DNA of 64,000 nucleotides from Bradyrhizobium sp. dw_411. GTDB taxonomy: Bacteria; Pseudomonadota; Alphaproteobacteria; Rhizobiales; Xanthobacteraceae. Under the pieces are notes generated by a model. That model was not told the origin of the DNA. It saw nothing but the letters and a program-made list of their open reading frames with translations, and searched no databases. Shown here piece by piece: positions 24,279 through 32,668 of this stretch; positions within the stretch are counted from its first letter, which is position 1; each line of letters starts with the position of its first letter. The translations under genes and the position numbers were made by a program. Location: assembly GCF_018449695.1 (NCBI RefSeq), contig NZ_JAAVUY010000019.1:62001-126000 (forward strand), given 5' to 3'.

Positions 24279-25472
24279 TTAAACCAGCCCCAACTCCGCC
24301 GGGTGGACACCGGTAAAGATGCGCTGGACGCTTGCGGTCTCCAGTCCGAACATGCGCTGGAACAATCCGCCGAACATTGCGCGGTAATCGGTCAGCACCG
24401 GATAGTCGCGGTTCTGAAACAGGCTGGCCTGATCGACCTTGGCCTGTTCGCCGACCAGGCGGCCGCCATTGATGCCGCCGCCCATTACCCAGTAAACGCT
24501 GCCATGGCCGTGGTCGGTGCCGCGATCGCCATTCTCGCGAAAAGTGCGGCCGAACTCGGAGATCACCACCACCACGGTGTCGCGCCATCCGGCCGGGCCG
24601 ACTTCCTCGGAAAAGCCCGCTAGCGCACGGCCGAGTTCGCCGAGGCGATCGGTGAGATAGCCGGTCGCGGCGCCCTGGTTGACATGGGTGTCCCAGCCGC
24701 CGACATCGACAAAGCCGAGGTTGAACTGCTCGCGCATCAATTTGCCGATCCGCCGCGCCGACAGTTCAAAGCCGCGCGGCGACACCGCGCCACGATTGGC
24801 CGCGGTCATTTCCTCCGAGATCGAGCGATAGACATCGTCGCGGATTCGAAACCCTTCCGACACCGAGGATGCGAGGTCGCTCTGCGCATACATCTCCTTG
24901 ATCAGCCGGGCCTGGCGATCGTCGACGCCGGGCTTGCCGACGCTGTTCATGCCGATATTGGGGACCTGCGACTTGCCGCGAAAGATCAGCGGCAACTGGT
25001 CCGTGAAGGAAATCGGTTTGACGCGCGTGAGCTCACTGGCAAGCCGGCTCATGAAGCCGGAGCGATAATCGCGCGAACCGCCGGCGGCCTGACCGAGCTC
25101 GATCGTGTCCTGAGTCTCGAAATGGCTGCGCGTCAGATCGTCCGACGTGCCGGCAAACGGCACAAATGCGATCTCGCGCCTGGCCCACAACGGATAGATG
25201 CTGTCACGCAGAGATGGATGCAGTCCCCAGTCCGCATCGAGCGACAAAGCGGCGTTGGGATTGCCGGTTTCGGGCTTGGCGATGCCGAGCGTCGGGCGCG
25301 ACGCATGATAGAAATCACTTCCGACGGGCACCACGACATTGGCGGCGTCATAGGCGCCGCGCAAAAACACCACCAGCAATTTGGCGTCGGTGGCAGGTGC
25401 GGCCCAAACCCGGCCCGCGACCGTCAGCGGCGTCATCGCAGCGAAAGCCTTGATCAGATCACGGCGGTTCAT
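24279..25472 (-). CDS. DUF1501 family exported protein
   Basis: A 397-residue protein of the alkaline-phosphatase-like DUF1501 family. The N terminus MNRRDLIKAFAAMTPLTVAG has a Tat-like RR motif and ends in VWAAP, so export folded is likely. Family blocks include LLVVFLRGAYDAANVVVP, FAGTSDDLTRSHFETQD, VGGWDTHVNQG and VVVISEFGRTFRENGDRGTDHGHG, whose Asp, His and Glu residues would line a metal site by analogy with sulfatase folds. Function is not established. It follows the DUF1800 gene by 33 bp, the pairing typically found for these two families. Confidence 0.9.
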   Translation of the reverse strand: MNRRDLIKAFAAMTPLTVAGRVWAAPATDAKLLVVFLRGAYDAANVVVPVGSDFYHASRPTLGIAKPETGNPNAALSLDADWGLHPSLRDSIYPLWARREIAFVPFAGTSDDLTRSHFETQDTIELGQAAGGSRDYRSGFMSRLASELTRVKPISFTDQLPLIFRGKSQVPNIGMNSVGKPGVDDRQARLIKEMYAQSDLASSVSEGFRIRDDVYRSISEEMTAANRGAVSPRGFELSARRIGKLMREQFNLGFVDVGGWDTHVNQGAATGYLTDRLGELGRALAGFSEEVGPAGWRDTVVVVISEFGRTFRENGDRGTDHGHGSVYWVMGGGINGGRLVGEQAKVDQASLFQNRDYPVLTDYRAMFGGLFQRMFGLETASVQRIFTGVHPAELGLV

Positions 25473-25505
25473 GGTGTGATCTCCTCGGTGTGCTTGAGCG
25501 CGATA

Positions 25506-27098
25506 TCAACGCATGAACTCGGGCGACGACAAAAATAAAGTATTCCAGTCCTGCGGCGAAATCGCCTGATCGAGCGCGGCCAGCGTGGCCGGACCCAGCG
25601 TCTGGCGCAGGCCGCCGAAATAAAGCGAATTCTGAATCAGCGGAAATGCCGGCTGATCGACCGCGTTCGGCACATCCGGCTTGAACAATCCGGACGAACC
25701 CGAGCCGATCTGGCGCGCGATCTCAAATCGCAGCGTCATCTGTCCCGGCCCGTTCCAGGAGGCGGATGCCGTGGCGTAACCATCCGGCGTCTCGTGGTTG
25801 AACAATCCCTCGCCCAACCGATTGAGCCAGCCTTGAATGGGGTTGGTGTTGAGGATCACCTTCTCGTCGTAGGCGAGGCGGACCGCCGAGAACACATATT
25901 GCACGGGGTCCTTGAACTTTACGCCGGGCTTTAAGGACGCCGTGAACTCCGGCGCATGCACCATCGCTGCCAGCACCGCGGCGATATCGCCATCGGTGGT
26001 CTTGAAGATTTGCGCCATCCGCTGCACCAGCGCCTCGGGCGGATTGTCCGAGACGAAATAGGCCGCGATCTGCCGGCACAGATGCGTCGCGGTCGCCGGA
26101 TGATGCACCAGAATATCGATGGCGTCGTCGACTTCGGCGAGCCCGCGCCCCTGGATGGGATGGCCGAGGAAAACCTTGTCGCCGTAATCATGCCGCGCCG
26201 GATTGAATTCGAACGCGCCGTCGCGCACGAGCTGCGATTGCAGTTCCGGCTTGAGCTTGGGATCTTCCGGCTTCAGATCGATGCCGACGCCGGTCAGGAT
26301 GCGGGCCAGCGCCTCGACATCGGCCTGCGTATAGCCGGAGCCGACGCCCATGGTGTGCAGTTCCATGATCTCGCGCGCGTAGTTCTCGTTCAGATGTCCC
26401 GCCGCGTTATCGGAATTGTCGAGATAGCGCAGCATCGCCGGGTGATGCAGCGTGGCCATCAGGAGACCCCGGAATTTGCCGAGCGCCAGCGGGCGAATGG
26501 CGCGGTCCTGATAGTCGCCGATCAGAATGCGGATGTTGGCCTTGTATTGATGCACGTTGAAATGATTGAACCAGAACCACGCCATCCGCTCGCGCAACTG
26601 ATCCGGCGCATAGAGCGCGTACAGGATGGTGCGCGCCGCGGCCTGCTTCCCGCGTTCGTTCATCGCCTGCTGATAGACCTGCTGCGCGGCTTTCTTCTGC
26701 TCGGGATCGATGACTTGATTGGCGCTCTTGGCCTGCTGGTCGAAAGCCACCGCGATATCGAACGGCAGTCTGTGCACATCGGCCATCGCCTCGATCTGGT
26801 TGCGGACGGCCTCGGGCAATGTAGTGGTGGAAGCCGGATGCAACTGCTCGTTAAGCCAGCGCTCGGCGCCGATGGCCTGGAAATGCGCGGCACTTGAGGC
26901 GTTGATGCCCCAGGTCAGGCGATCAATCAGGATCATGTCGCGCGGATTCAGCTCGGTGGCGTGAGCGGAGGTGATACCGAGAATCGCGGCCGCCAAAACC
27001 CCGATGGACATGACAAGCGCGGACACGACAAGCGCCACGCAATGGAGCGCGGCCGCCGGACAGCCAAGACGGAATCTCTTTGCAGTTTCCTGTTCCAT
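25506..27098 (-). CDS. DUF1800 family exported protein
   Basis: 530 residues, with a hydrophobic segment (about 18-46, VALVVSALVMSIGVLAAAILG) ending in SAHA, a likely signal peptide. The DUF1800 body begins at LIDRLTWGINASSAAHF and includes MAWFWFNHFNV, NENYAREIMELHTMGVGSGYTQADVEALARILTG, and the CRQIAAYF block. The NENYARE-MELH-T segment is the family hallmark. The family has no fixed biochemical role; it occurs beside DUF1501 and appears to be periplasmic. Start ATG 27098 is the only one that keeps the whole signal region. The two genes form a clear two-gene operon. Confidence 0.9.
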   Translation of the reverse strand: MEQETAKRFRLGCPAAALHCVALVVSALVMSIGVLAAAILGITSAHATELNPRDMILIDRLTWGINASSAAHFQAIGAERWLNEQLHPASTTTLPEAVRNQIEAMADVHRLPFDIAVAFDQQAKSANQVIDPEQKKAAQQVYQQAMNERGKQAAARTILYALYAPDQLRERMAWFWFNHFNVHQYKANIRILIGDYQDRAIRPLALGKFRGLLMATLHHPAMLRYLDNSDNAAGHLNENYAREIMELHTMGVGSGYTQADVEALARILTGVGIDLKPEDPKLKPELQSQLVRDGAFEFNPARHDYGDKVFLGHPIQGRGLAEVDDAIDILVHHPATATHLCRQIAAYFVSDNPPEALVQRMAQIFKTTDGDIAAVLAAMVHAPEFTASLKPGVKFKDPVQYVFSAVRLAYDEKVILNTNPIQGWLNRLGEGLFNHETPDGYATASASWNGPGQMTLRFEIARQIGSGSSGLFKPDVPNAVDQPAFPLIQNSLYFGGLRQTLGPATLAALDQAISPQDWNTLFLSSPEFMR

Positions 27099-27261
27099 CC
27101 GATTTTACCGAAGATCGCAGCCGCACGCGCGATGTTCCGCACAATCTGCCCGGGAGCGCATGAATATGTTCTGAACAGAAACAATAGAAATCGCGGCGGG
27201 TTCCCGCATCTTCGCCCTGCAAACGATCGATTAACCGGTCCCCAAGCCCATGCGTCCGCCT

Positions 27262-27660
27262 CTGCCGCGACGCAAAGCGCCCGGGTTGTGTCAAAATCAT
27301 CCGCCCGTGAGGGCGTGGGGAATGCCGGGTGCTCGCGCACCCGCAGCCGCGCGTGGTGTGTAGGTAACACGCGCGTTAGTCACCACGGATACGCCGAAAC
27401 ACCCGGCATTCCCGCACGCAATGGTTTTAACGGCTTATATTCGTGCTCTCCCCGGTGATCGGGCTTCCTTGTCACCGTCACCCGCGTGATGCGAAGCATC
27501 ATCGCGAACTTGACGCCGGCGTCGAGGCGTCAGGACCACACGACTTCGCCGTCCGCGAAAACGCCGTTCGTCTTTCGGCATCGTCGCGTCCATCGCATCC
27601 CTGCCCAACGTTCGTGACGACCGCGAAGCGCCCCTCTTTCGGGCAGGAACGGCGTGAATA
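27262..27660. repeat. Long dispersed intergenic repeat typical of Bradyrhizobium
   Basis: The stretch holds CACCCGGCATTCCCGCACGC, CGGCTTATATTCGTGCTCTC, TGTCACCGTCACCCGCGTGATG, GACGCCGGCGTCGAGGCGTCAG, CCACACGACTTCGCCGTCCGCG and CCAACGTTCGTGACGACCGCG in order. I recall this order from many Bradyrhizobium genomes, where it lies between genes and gives rise to spurious short gene calls. Here it appears degenerate. No gene in it can be supported. Confidence 0.6.
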
Positions 27661-27941
27661 TGATTCTGATTTGGGTCAGAGACAAAACGGAATATTTTTA
27701 CGCGTCCATCTGGACAGCTAGCATCAGCTTGAAGCGACTCCGTAAATTATTTTTTACGTGCAAGTCGGTTTGGTGCAGATTGGTGCCCAAGTGCAAAAGC
27801 GTTATGCCGTATCGCGACACAAATCCACCCTACGGGCTGTAAAAATGAAGTCAACAAGCCATTAAATTACTCTACGGGTCGGATACCGACCAGACGCCCG
27901 CTCGGGATTTCCTTCCAGAGACGAAACGCGCGCATTTTCAC

Positions 27942-28073
27942 AGCCCGTAGGATGGGTTGAGCACTTGCGAAACCCATCACCTGCCGCATCTGCCATGACC
28001 ACTCACCGAGGCCATGCCATCGGCTCGTCCACTATGTGATGGGTATCGCTGCGCTCCACCCATCCTACGGGCT
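27942..28073. repeat. Inverted-repeat element, GTAGGATGGG type
   Basis: Left arm 27942-27980 (AGCCCGTAGGATGGGTTGAG then CACTTGCGAAACCCATCAC) is the imperfect inverse of the right arm 28036-28073 (GTGATGGGTATCGCTGCGC then TCCACCCATCCTACGGGCT). A related element lies at 60194-60282, and a scrap (TCCACCCTACGGGCTG) at 27823-27840. Such REP or MITE-like units occur widely in proteobacteria. Together with the preceding repeat they fill the 1.1 kb between the DUF1800 gene and the ABM gene; the AT-richer part 27660-27940 shows nothing I can name. Confidence 0.8.
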
Positions 28074-28189
28074 TAGATCCGTTCGCAGGCTTGATGCAAA
28101 AGAAACCACCGAAAAAAATCGTGGCGGGAAGATTGGTTCCCGCCACGATCGGTAGCGAAGCCAGCCAATAAAGTTAACGCAAGCGCCGG

Positions 28190-28879
28190 TTATCTCAGCA
28201 GCCTGTAGGCGCGCTCGTCATAAAGACCGCCGCTCATCGGCTGCAATTCGGTACGGAAGGTGCGCGACACCGGCGAGGCGACGAACTTGCTTTTGTCGGA
28301 CGGCGCGTTCCAGGCTTCGACGACCGTGAAATGATTCTTCCGGTTCGCCTGGATCAAATCATCGAAGCGGCGATTGCCCGGAGCGCTGCGGCCGGCCTCG
28401 ACGAAGGCCTTGACCTTGGCGGTGCCCGGCTCGACCTGGGTCGGGATGATATCGACATGGGTCATGAGCACGATCGGATTGCCCGACAGCGGCGCCGTTG
28501 CGCCGACCGAGAAGGCGTTGTGAATGCGCTCGTCGTAAGGCGCGCTTTGCAGCGGCAGCAGCGCCGCGCGGTATTTGGTCGCGGTATCGGTGGCGGCAAA
28601 GGCCTGCTTGTCGGCCGGCGATTTCCACAGCTCGATCAGCCCGAAATGGCTGGGATCGGAAATCCGCTGCAGCGCCTCGATCTGGGTTGCGCCGGGAGCC
28701 TTCTTCGCCTCGGTTACGTAGCCGAGGATCAGCTTGCGCGCATCGGCCGTCGAACCCGGCGCGATTTCGACATAGGTGACAATGTAAACCGGTTGCGCAG
28801 CATCCTGCGCGCGCGCGGCGCTGCCATGGGCCAACAGACCGGCCATGATCATGACAGCCGCGACGAGGTATCGATGCAT
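28190..28879 (-). CDS. Exported protein with two ABM (quinol monooxygenase-like) domains
   Basis: 229 residues from ATG 28879, which has GGAGGAAG before it. The signal peptide ends at AARAQ. Two successive dimeric alpha-beta-barrel domains follow: residues about 30-120 (VYIVTYVEIAPGSTADARKLILGY, FGLIELWKSPADKQAF) and 130-225 (IVLMTHVDIIPTQVEPGTAKVKAF, FTVVEAWNAPSDKSKF). ABM domains act on quinols or bind haem-like ligands; a tandem of two in one exported chain would form an internal pseudo-dimer. Function unknown. It precedes another ABM gene upstream on the same strand by 243 bp. Confidence 0.82.
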   Translation of the reverse strand: MHRYLVAAVMIMAGLLAHGSAARAQDAAQPVYIVTYVEIAPGSTADARKLILGYVTEAKKAPGATQIEALQRISDPSHFGLIELWKSPADKQAFAATDTATKYRAALLPLQSAPYDERIHNAFSVGATAPLSGNPIVLMTHVDIIPTQVEPGTAKVKAFVEAGRSAPGNRRFDDLIQANRKNHFTVVEAWNAPSDKSKFVASPVSRTFRTELQPMSGGLYDERAYRLLR

Positions 28880-29122
28880 TGGGACTTCCTCCAGGTGGAC
28901 GGACGGGACCTCATGGAGGTCTCCTTTATTGATTGCCCGCACAGTCCGTCACACATGCAGGGTTTTCACATCCGGGCGGGGATCGCCAGCGAACATGTTC
29001 CGCATTTTGATCGCACCAGGCGCCCCGGCGTCAAGGTGGTACCGGCGGGAATCGGCTCATCTTGTTGGAGAATGCTGGCGAAGCTCGCCGAAACCGGGCG
29101 ATTCGTTAACCCGGGGTTGATT

Positions 29123-29452
29123 CTAGACCACCGTAAAAGGCACGAACGGAATACGTTCGCGGCGGGCCGCGCGCGGCACGAGGTCGCCGATCAGGGCCTT
29201 GAAATGCGCGCTTTCCTGATGCGCGCGCCAGCCATCCTCCGAAACGTAGAGTTCATAGATGAAAAACAGCAGCGGGTTGGCCGGCGAGCGATAGGGAATG
29301 AAAAGCTTCACCCCCGGCTCCGCCAAGGTCGGCGCGACCAGTTGCGCGATCAGCGCCGCGACCGCGTCGCCCTCGCCTTCCCGGGCCTCGATCATGACCG
29401 AAACCACAAAGCCGTCGTTCAGGTCGGCCGGCGTATAGCTGCTTTTCTTCAT
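29123..29452 (-). CDS. Putative quinol monooxygenase (ABM domain)
   Basis: A single-domain cytoplasmic protein of 109 residues, the usual length. It has FVVSVMIEAREGEGDAVAALIAQL, then FIYELYVSEDGWRAHQESAHFKALIGDL, the YgiN-like pattern with E-Y and H-x-x-S-x-H-F. The family oxidises quinols or anthrols without cofactors. ATG 29452 has GAGGAA just upstream. It is 98 bp from the end of the histidine kinase gene on the same strand, so it could be read through from the two-component operon. Its neighbour downstream is the tandem-ABM exported protein. Confidence 0.82.
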   Translation of the reverse strand: MKKSSYTPADLNDGFVVSVMIEAREGEGDAVAALIAQLVAPTLAEPGVKLFIPYRSPANPLLFFIYELYVSEDGWRAHQESAHFKALIGDLVPRAARRERIPFVPFTVV

Positions 29453-29549
29453 GGCTGATTCCTCGCGCTGGAATTCGTCCGTGCGGCTTGATAGCACGCC
29501 GTCAGCCGGGATGGTTCGCTAACAGCCGAAGTATCGCTGCAAAGACGGA

Positions 29550-30914
29550 TCAGGCCGTCTTGTCGGCCGCAACAAAATGCAGCGAGAACTGCGCGCCGCC
29601 CAAGACCCGGTTCTCGACCGCGATGCTGGCGCCGTGCAGTTCGACAATGCGCTGCACGATCGAAAGCCCCAAACCCGTGCTGCCCTGCTGGTTGCGATCC
29701 CTGCGCCAGAAACGCTGAAAGATCAGCTCGCGCTCCTCGGGCGCGATGCCGGGGCCGCGGTCCAGCACCTTCACGGTGCCGCTTTCCTCGACCACGAATT
29801 CGACCACGGTTTCCGGCGGCGCATGCTTGATGGCGTTTTCCGCCAGATTGCGGATTGCGCGTTTCATCATCTCGGCATTGCCCTTGACCCATACGGGCGT
29901 GCTGACGCCGAGCAATGCGATTTCCCGGCCCTGCTCGAGCGCCAGCGGCGCGATGGATTCGGCCACTTCGGCGCAGACGCCCTGCGCATCCGCCCGCTCC
30001 GTGGGATCGATGGTGAACGCCTCGAGTTCGGCGATGTCGAGCAACTGGCCGACCACCCGGCTCATCGACTCGATATCCAGATGCAGCGCCTTGGCGATGC
30101 GCTGATCGTCCAGCGTTTCCACGCGGGTGCGTAAAATGCTCAGCGGCGTGCGCAATTCATGCGCGGCGTCGGCGGTGAATTCGCGCTGCACCCGAAATCC
30201 CTGGTCTAACCTATCCAGCGCCTGGTTGATCGCGGAGACCAGCGGGCGGACCTCGCTTGGAATCTCGCTCACCGGCAAACGCACATCGGTACGCGCGGGA
30301 CTGATCTGCTGGGCGATCTCGGAAGCCTGCCGCAACGGCCGCAGCGCGCGGCGGAAGATCGCGATATCGGTGACCAGCAGCACCAATAATATCGGCAGCG
30401 TGATCCAGCCGACATTTTTATAGAAGTCATCGACGATATCGTCGATCAACACGTCACGGTTGGCCATGTCCTCGGCAGCCTGCACCCACACTGTTTTGCC
30501 GCCGACGGCGCGGCGCACACTGGCCCCTGAAATGACGGCGCCGGAATGATGGGTTTCCAGGAATTGAACCGCCGCCGCGCCCGGCTCTACGGAAAAGATC
30601 GGCGCATTATCCTTGAGCGACGAGAACAGCGTCTTGCCGCGCTCATCGACCACCGCATAGGAATAGCGGCCATAGGGCTGCGAATAGAGCCCTTGCAGAT
30701 CGGGCGGCAATTCCAGCGCGAGGCTGCCATCGGGCCGCGCGACAAGATGATGCGCGACGGAAGCGGCCTGCTCTTCCATCGCATCATTGTGGATGTTGAT
30801 GGTCGCGCGGTTGAGCAGCCATGACAGCGCCAGCGACATCAGGATCGACGTGATCGCCACCGCGATCACGTGCAGGATCACGATGCGTGAGATGATCGAT
30901 TTAAACCGGATCAC
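29550..30914 (-). CDS. Sensor histidine kinase (OmpR-partner type)
   Basis: 454 residues from GTG 30914, whose codon lies inside the end of the response-regulator gene (14-bp overlap), so the two are co-translated. Membrane helices at about 9-33 and 169-187 enclose a periplasmic sensor domain. A HAMP segment is followed by the H-box TADAAHELRTPL (H252), the N-box NLAENAIKHAPPE, and the G boxes DRGPGIAPEE and GSTGLGLSIV. The arrangement resembles QseC, TctE or PmrB-like kinases. The signal is unknown. The kinase would phosphorylate D51 of the adjacent regulator. Confidence 0.92.
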   Translation of the reverse strand: MIRFKSIISRIVILHVIAVAITSILMSLALSWLLNRATINIHNDAMEEQAASVAHHLVARPDGSLALELPPDLQGLYSQPYGRYSYAVVDERGKTLFSSLKDNAPIFSVEPGAAAVQFLETHHSGAVISGASVRRAVGGKTVWVQAAEDMANRDVLIDDIVDDFYKNVGWITLPILLVLLVTDIAIFRRALRPLRQASEIAQQISPARTDVRLPVSEIPSEVRPLVSAINQALDRLDQGFRVQREFTADAAHELRTPLSILRTRVETLDDQRIAKALHLDIESMSRVVGQLLDIAELEAFTIDPTERADAQGVCAEVAESIAPLALEQGREIALLGVSTPVWVKGNAEMMKRAIRNLAENAIKHAPPETVVEFVVEESGTVKVLDRGPGIAPEERELIFQRFWRRDRNQQGSTGLGLSIVQRIVELHGASIAVENRVLGGAQFSLHFVAADKTA

Positions 30915-31587
30915 GCTTTTCCTCGGCGATGAGATATCCGACCCCGCGGATGGTGTGGATCTGGACCTTGGCGCCCTTGTCGGACAATTGCTTGCGCAGC
31001 CGATGAACATAGACCTCGATGGCATTCGAGGCGACGTCGCCGGCGAGGCCGAAGATGTGATCCTCGACCTGCTTCTTCGACACCACGCGTCCCTTGCTGC
31101 GCATCAATAATTCCAGCACCGCGGTTTCGCGCGACGACAACACCTGCGGCTGGTCGTCGATCGAGGCCTGGCGGTTGCGCAGATCGAATTCCAGATTGGC
31201 GATGTGCAGGGAGCTGCCGAGCTGCTGGCCGGGCCGGCGCAGTTGCGCCTCCAGCCGCGCGACCAGTTCTTCCAGCGCGAACGGCTTGACCAGATAATCG
31301 TCGGCGCCGCTGCGCAGGCCGTTGACGCGATCCTGCAAGCCGCCGCGCGCGGTCAGCACCAGCACCGGCGTCGGGTCCTTGCGATGGCGCAGCTCACGCA
31401 GGATCGCCAGGCCGTCGCCATCGGGCAGACCGAGATCGAGGATCACGGCCGCGTAGCTCGTCGTCAGCAATGCGCCGCGCGCCTCCGCGGCGGTGGCGAG
31501 AAGGTCGGTCTCATAGCCGGCGATCCCAAGGCCCTTGGCGAGCAGTTGGGAAAGTTGCGCATTATCTTCAACGACCAGCAATCGCAT
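30901..31587 (-). CDS. OmpR-family response regulator
   Basis: 228 residues. The receiver domain has E7-D8, the phospho-acceptor D51 in LDLGLPDGDG, T79 and K101. The C-terminal winged helix has the usual VLSSRETAVLELLMRSKGRVVSKKQVEDHIFG region and VYVHRLRKQL recognition helix. It controls transcription when phosphorylated by the kinase encoded downstream. A TGTAAG-N5-TGTAAG direct repeat 98-114 bp upstream of its start has the 11-bp spacing preferred by this family, suggesting autoregulation. Confidence 0.93.
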   Translation of the reverse strand: MRLLVVEDNAQLSQLLAKGLGIAGYETDLLATAAEARGALLTTSYAAVILDLGLPDGDGLAILRELRHRKDPTPVLVLTARGGLQDRVNGLRSGADDYLVKPFALEELVARLEAQLRRPGQQLGSSLHIANLEFDLRNRQASIDDQPQVLSSRETAVLELLMRSKGRVVSKKQVEDHIFGLAGDVASNAIEVYVHRLRKQLSDKGAKVQIHTIRGVGYLIAEEKRDPV

Positions 31588-31684
31588 CGGCGGCCAACCA
31601 AAGGGGGCTATCGGGGTTTACCCGACCAGCTTTGCGGCCTTTTGCGGCGCCGGACAAGTTCGCAGATGTTAACGCAAGCGCCGT

Positions 31685-31701
31685 TGTAAGGCTGCTGTAA
31701 G
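31685..31701. promoter_or_regulatory. Candidate OmpR-type binding site (TGTAAG direct repeat)
   Basis: TGTAAG at 31685-31690 and again at 31696-31701, five bases apart. OmpR/PhoB-type dimers bind two direct hexamers repeated at 11 bp. The site lies upstream of the regulator's own gene. Binding is inferred. Confidence 0.45.
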
Positions 31702-31759
31702 CTGGGCCAGTCTAGCACGGCGGGATTGGATCCGATCTATGGCAAAAACGAAACTGCGC

Positions 31760-32126
31760 CCCCTCTCCCGCTTGCGGGGGAGGGCTATCGCATATGACTT
31801 TCCGCCGCGGTAATCGCCTGGGGCCTCATGGTTCGAGACGCCTCGAAGACGAGGCTCCTCACCATGAGGGTTCAAGATTTAGCCGCACAGAAAGTCCTCA
31901 TCCTGAGGGGACGCCGCAGGCGGCCGTCTCGAAGGATGGCCGCACAAAGACTGCAGGCCCAATCTCTTTCTTCATATGCGATAGCCCTACGCTTGCGGGG
32001 GAGGGTTGGGGTGGGGGCTGCCGCAAACTCGCTGGTCGTGGGGATGATAGACTTCCCCCACCCGCCGCACTCAGGCGCGCAATTGCGCGCCGAGTGCGTC
32101 GACCTCCCCCGCAAGCGGGAGAGGTG
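31760..32126. repeat. CTTGCGGGGGAGGG composite repeat, interrupted by an insertion
   Basis: CTCTCCCGCTTGCGGGGGAGGG (31764-31784), GCTTGCGGGGGAGGGTTGGG (31991-32010) and the inverse CCTCCCCCGCAAGCGGGAGAGG (32103-32124) are parts of one intergenic repeat that I recall as common in this group. The 208-bp element at 31781-31988 sits inside it, so a 15-bp piece now appears on both sides. Confidence 0.7.
31781..31988. mobile_element. 208-bp MITE-like element with 17-bp terminal inverted repeats
   Basis: AGGGCTATCGCATATGA (31781-31797) and its perfect inverse TCATATGCGATAGCCCT (31972-31988) bound a non-coding segment that contains a CTCATCCTGAGG-type dispersed repeat (31824-31939). GCTTGCGGGGGAGGG stands immediately around the left end (31770-31784) and just beyond the right end (31991-32005) in the same orientation, as expected if the unit inserted into, and duplicated part of, another repeat. 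No transposase is encoded, so movement would need help in trans. Confidence 0.65.
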
Positions 32127-32189
32127 AAAAGTAAGACGGCAAAAGGGCGCCAACCGCAGCCGATCGCCGCCATTTCCCGACCGAGATCC

Positions 32190-32351
32190 CTACTTCAGCG
32201 AGCTGTTGATGGCGGTGAACTTGCCGTTGAGCTTGGTGCCCAGGCCGTTCACGGCGCTGATGATCGCCAGCGCGATGCCCGCGGCGATCAAGCCATATTC
32301 GATCGCGGTGGCGCCGGTCTCATCCCGCCAGAATTTTGTGAGTAATCGCAC
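32190..32351 (-). CDS. Flp/Fap-type pilin subunit (53 aa)
   Basis: GTG 32351 follows a strong GGGGAGGGG. The 53 residues run VRLLTKFWRDETGATAIEYG, then LIAAGIALAIISAVNGLGTK and a short polar end. The G-ATAIEYG-LIAAGIA segment is the Flp pilin hallmark, with prepilin peptidase expected to cut after the Gly before ATAIEYG, E and Y being the conserved +5/+6 residues. No tad secretion genes are in the window, so assembly would use a cluster elsewhere. It is flanked by repeats on both sides. Confidence 0.88.
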   Translation of the reverse strand: MRLLTKFWRDETGATAIEYGLIAAGIALAIISAVNGLGTKLNGKFTAINSSLK

Positions 32352-32527
32352 GAACCCCTCCCCATTTCATATCCTGAACCTTCTGGATCGAAACGCGGGA
32401 TTCTCTCGCGACTGGCTGTCTTTAGCGGGGGCGTATTGATCGAACTCTAACGAACAAGGTAAATGAAAATTAATGCTGGATGCGCCGTCAGCGCGAGCGC
32501 GTCGAATGATTGCTGCTTCTCGCGTGG

Positions 32528-32639
32528 CCTCATGATTCGAGGCGGCACTTCGCGCCTCCTCACCATGAGGGATCACCGGTCCTCATCCTGGCTCAGTCCT
32601 CATCCTGAGGAGCCGCGAAGCGGCGTCTCGAAGGATGGC
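32528..32639. repeat. Dispersed intergenic repeat (CTCATCCTGAGG type), third copy
   Basis: CCTCATGATTCGAGG, CCTCACCATGAGGG, CCTCATCCTGAGGAG and GTCTCGAAGGATGG appear in the same order as at 1035-1178 and 31824-31939. It lies directly past the end of the SCO1 gene. Confidence 0.75.
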
Positions 32640-32668
32640 GGCGATCATCAAGTGGAAATGCGCCCCGC

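Noticed and set aside
27443..27842. Short frames of 60-92 residues within the long dispersed repeat
   Set aside because: Repeats of this sort regularly yield spurious gene calls; no ribosome sites or protein-like pattern.
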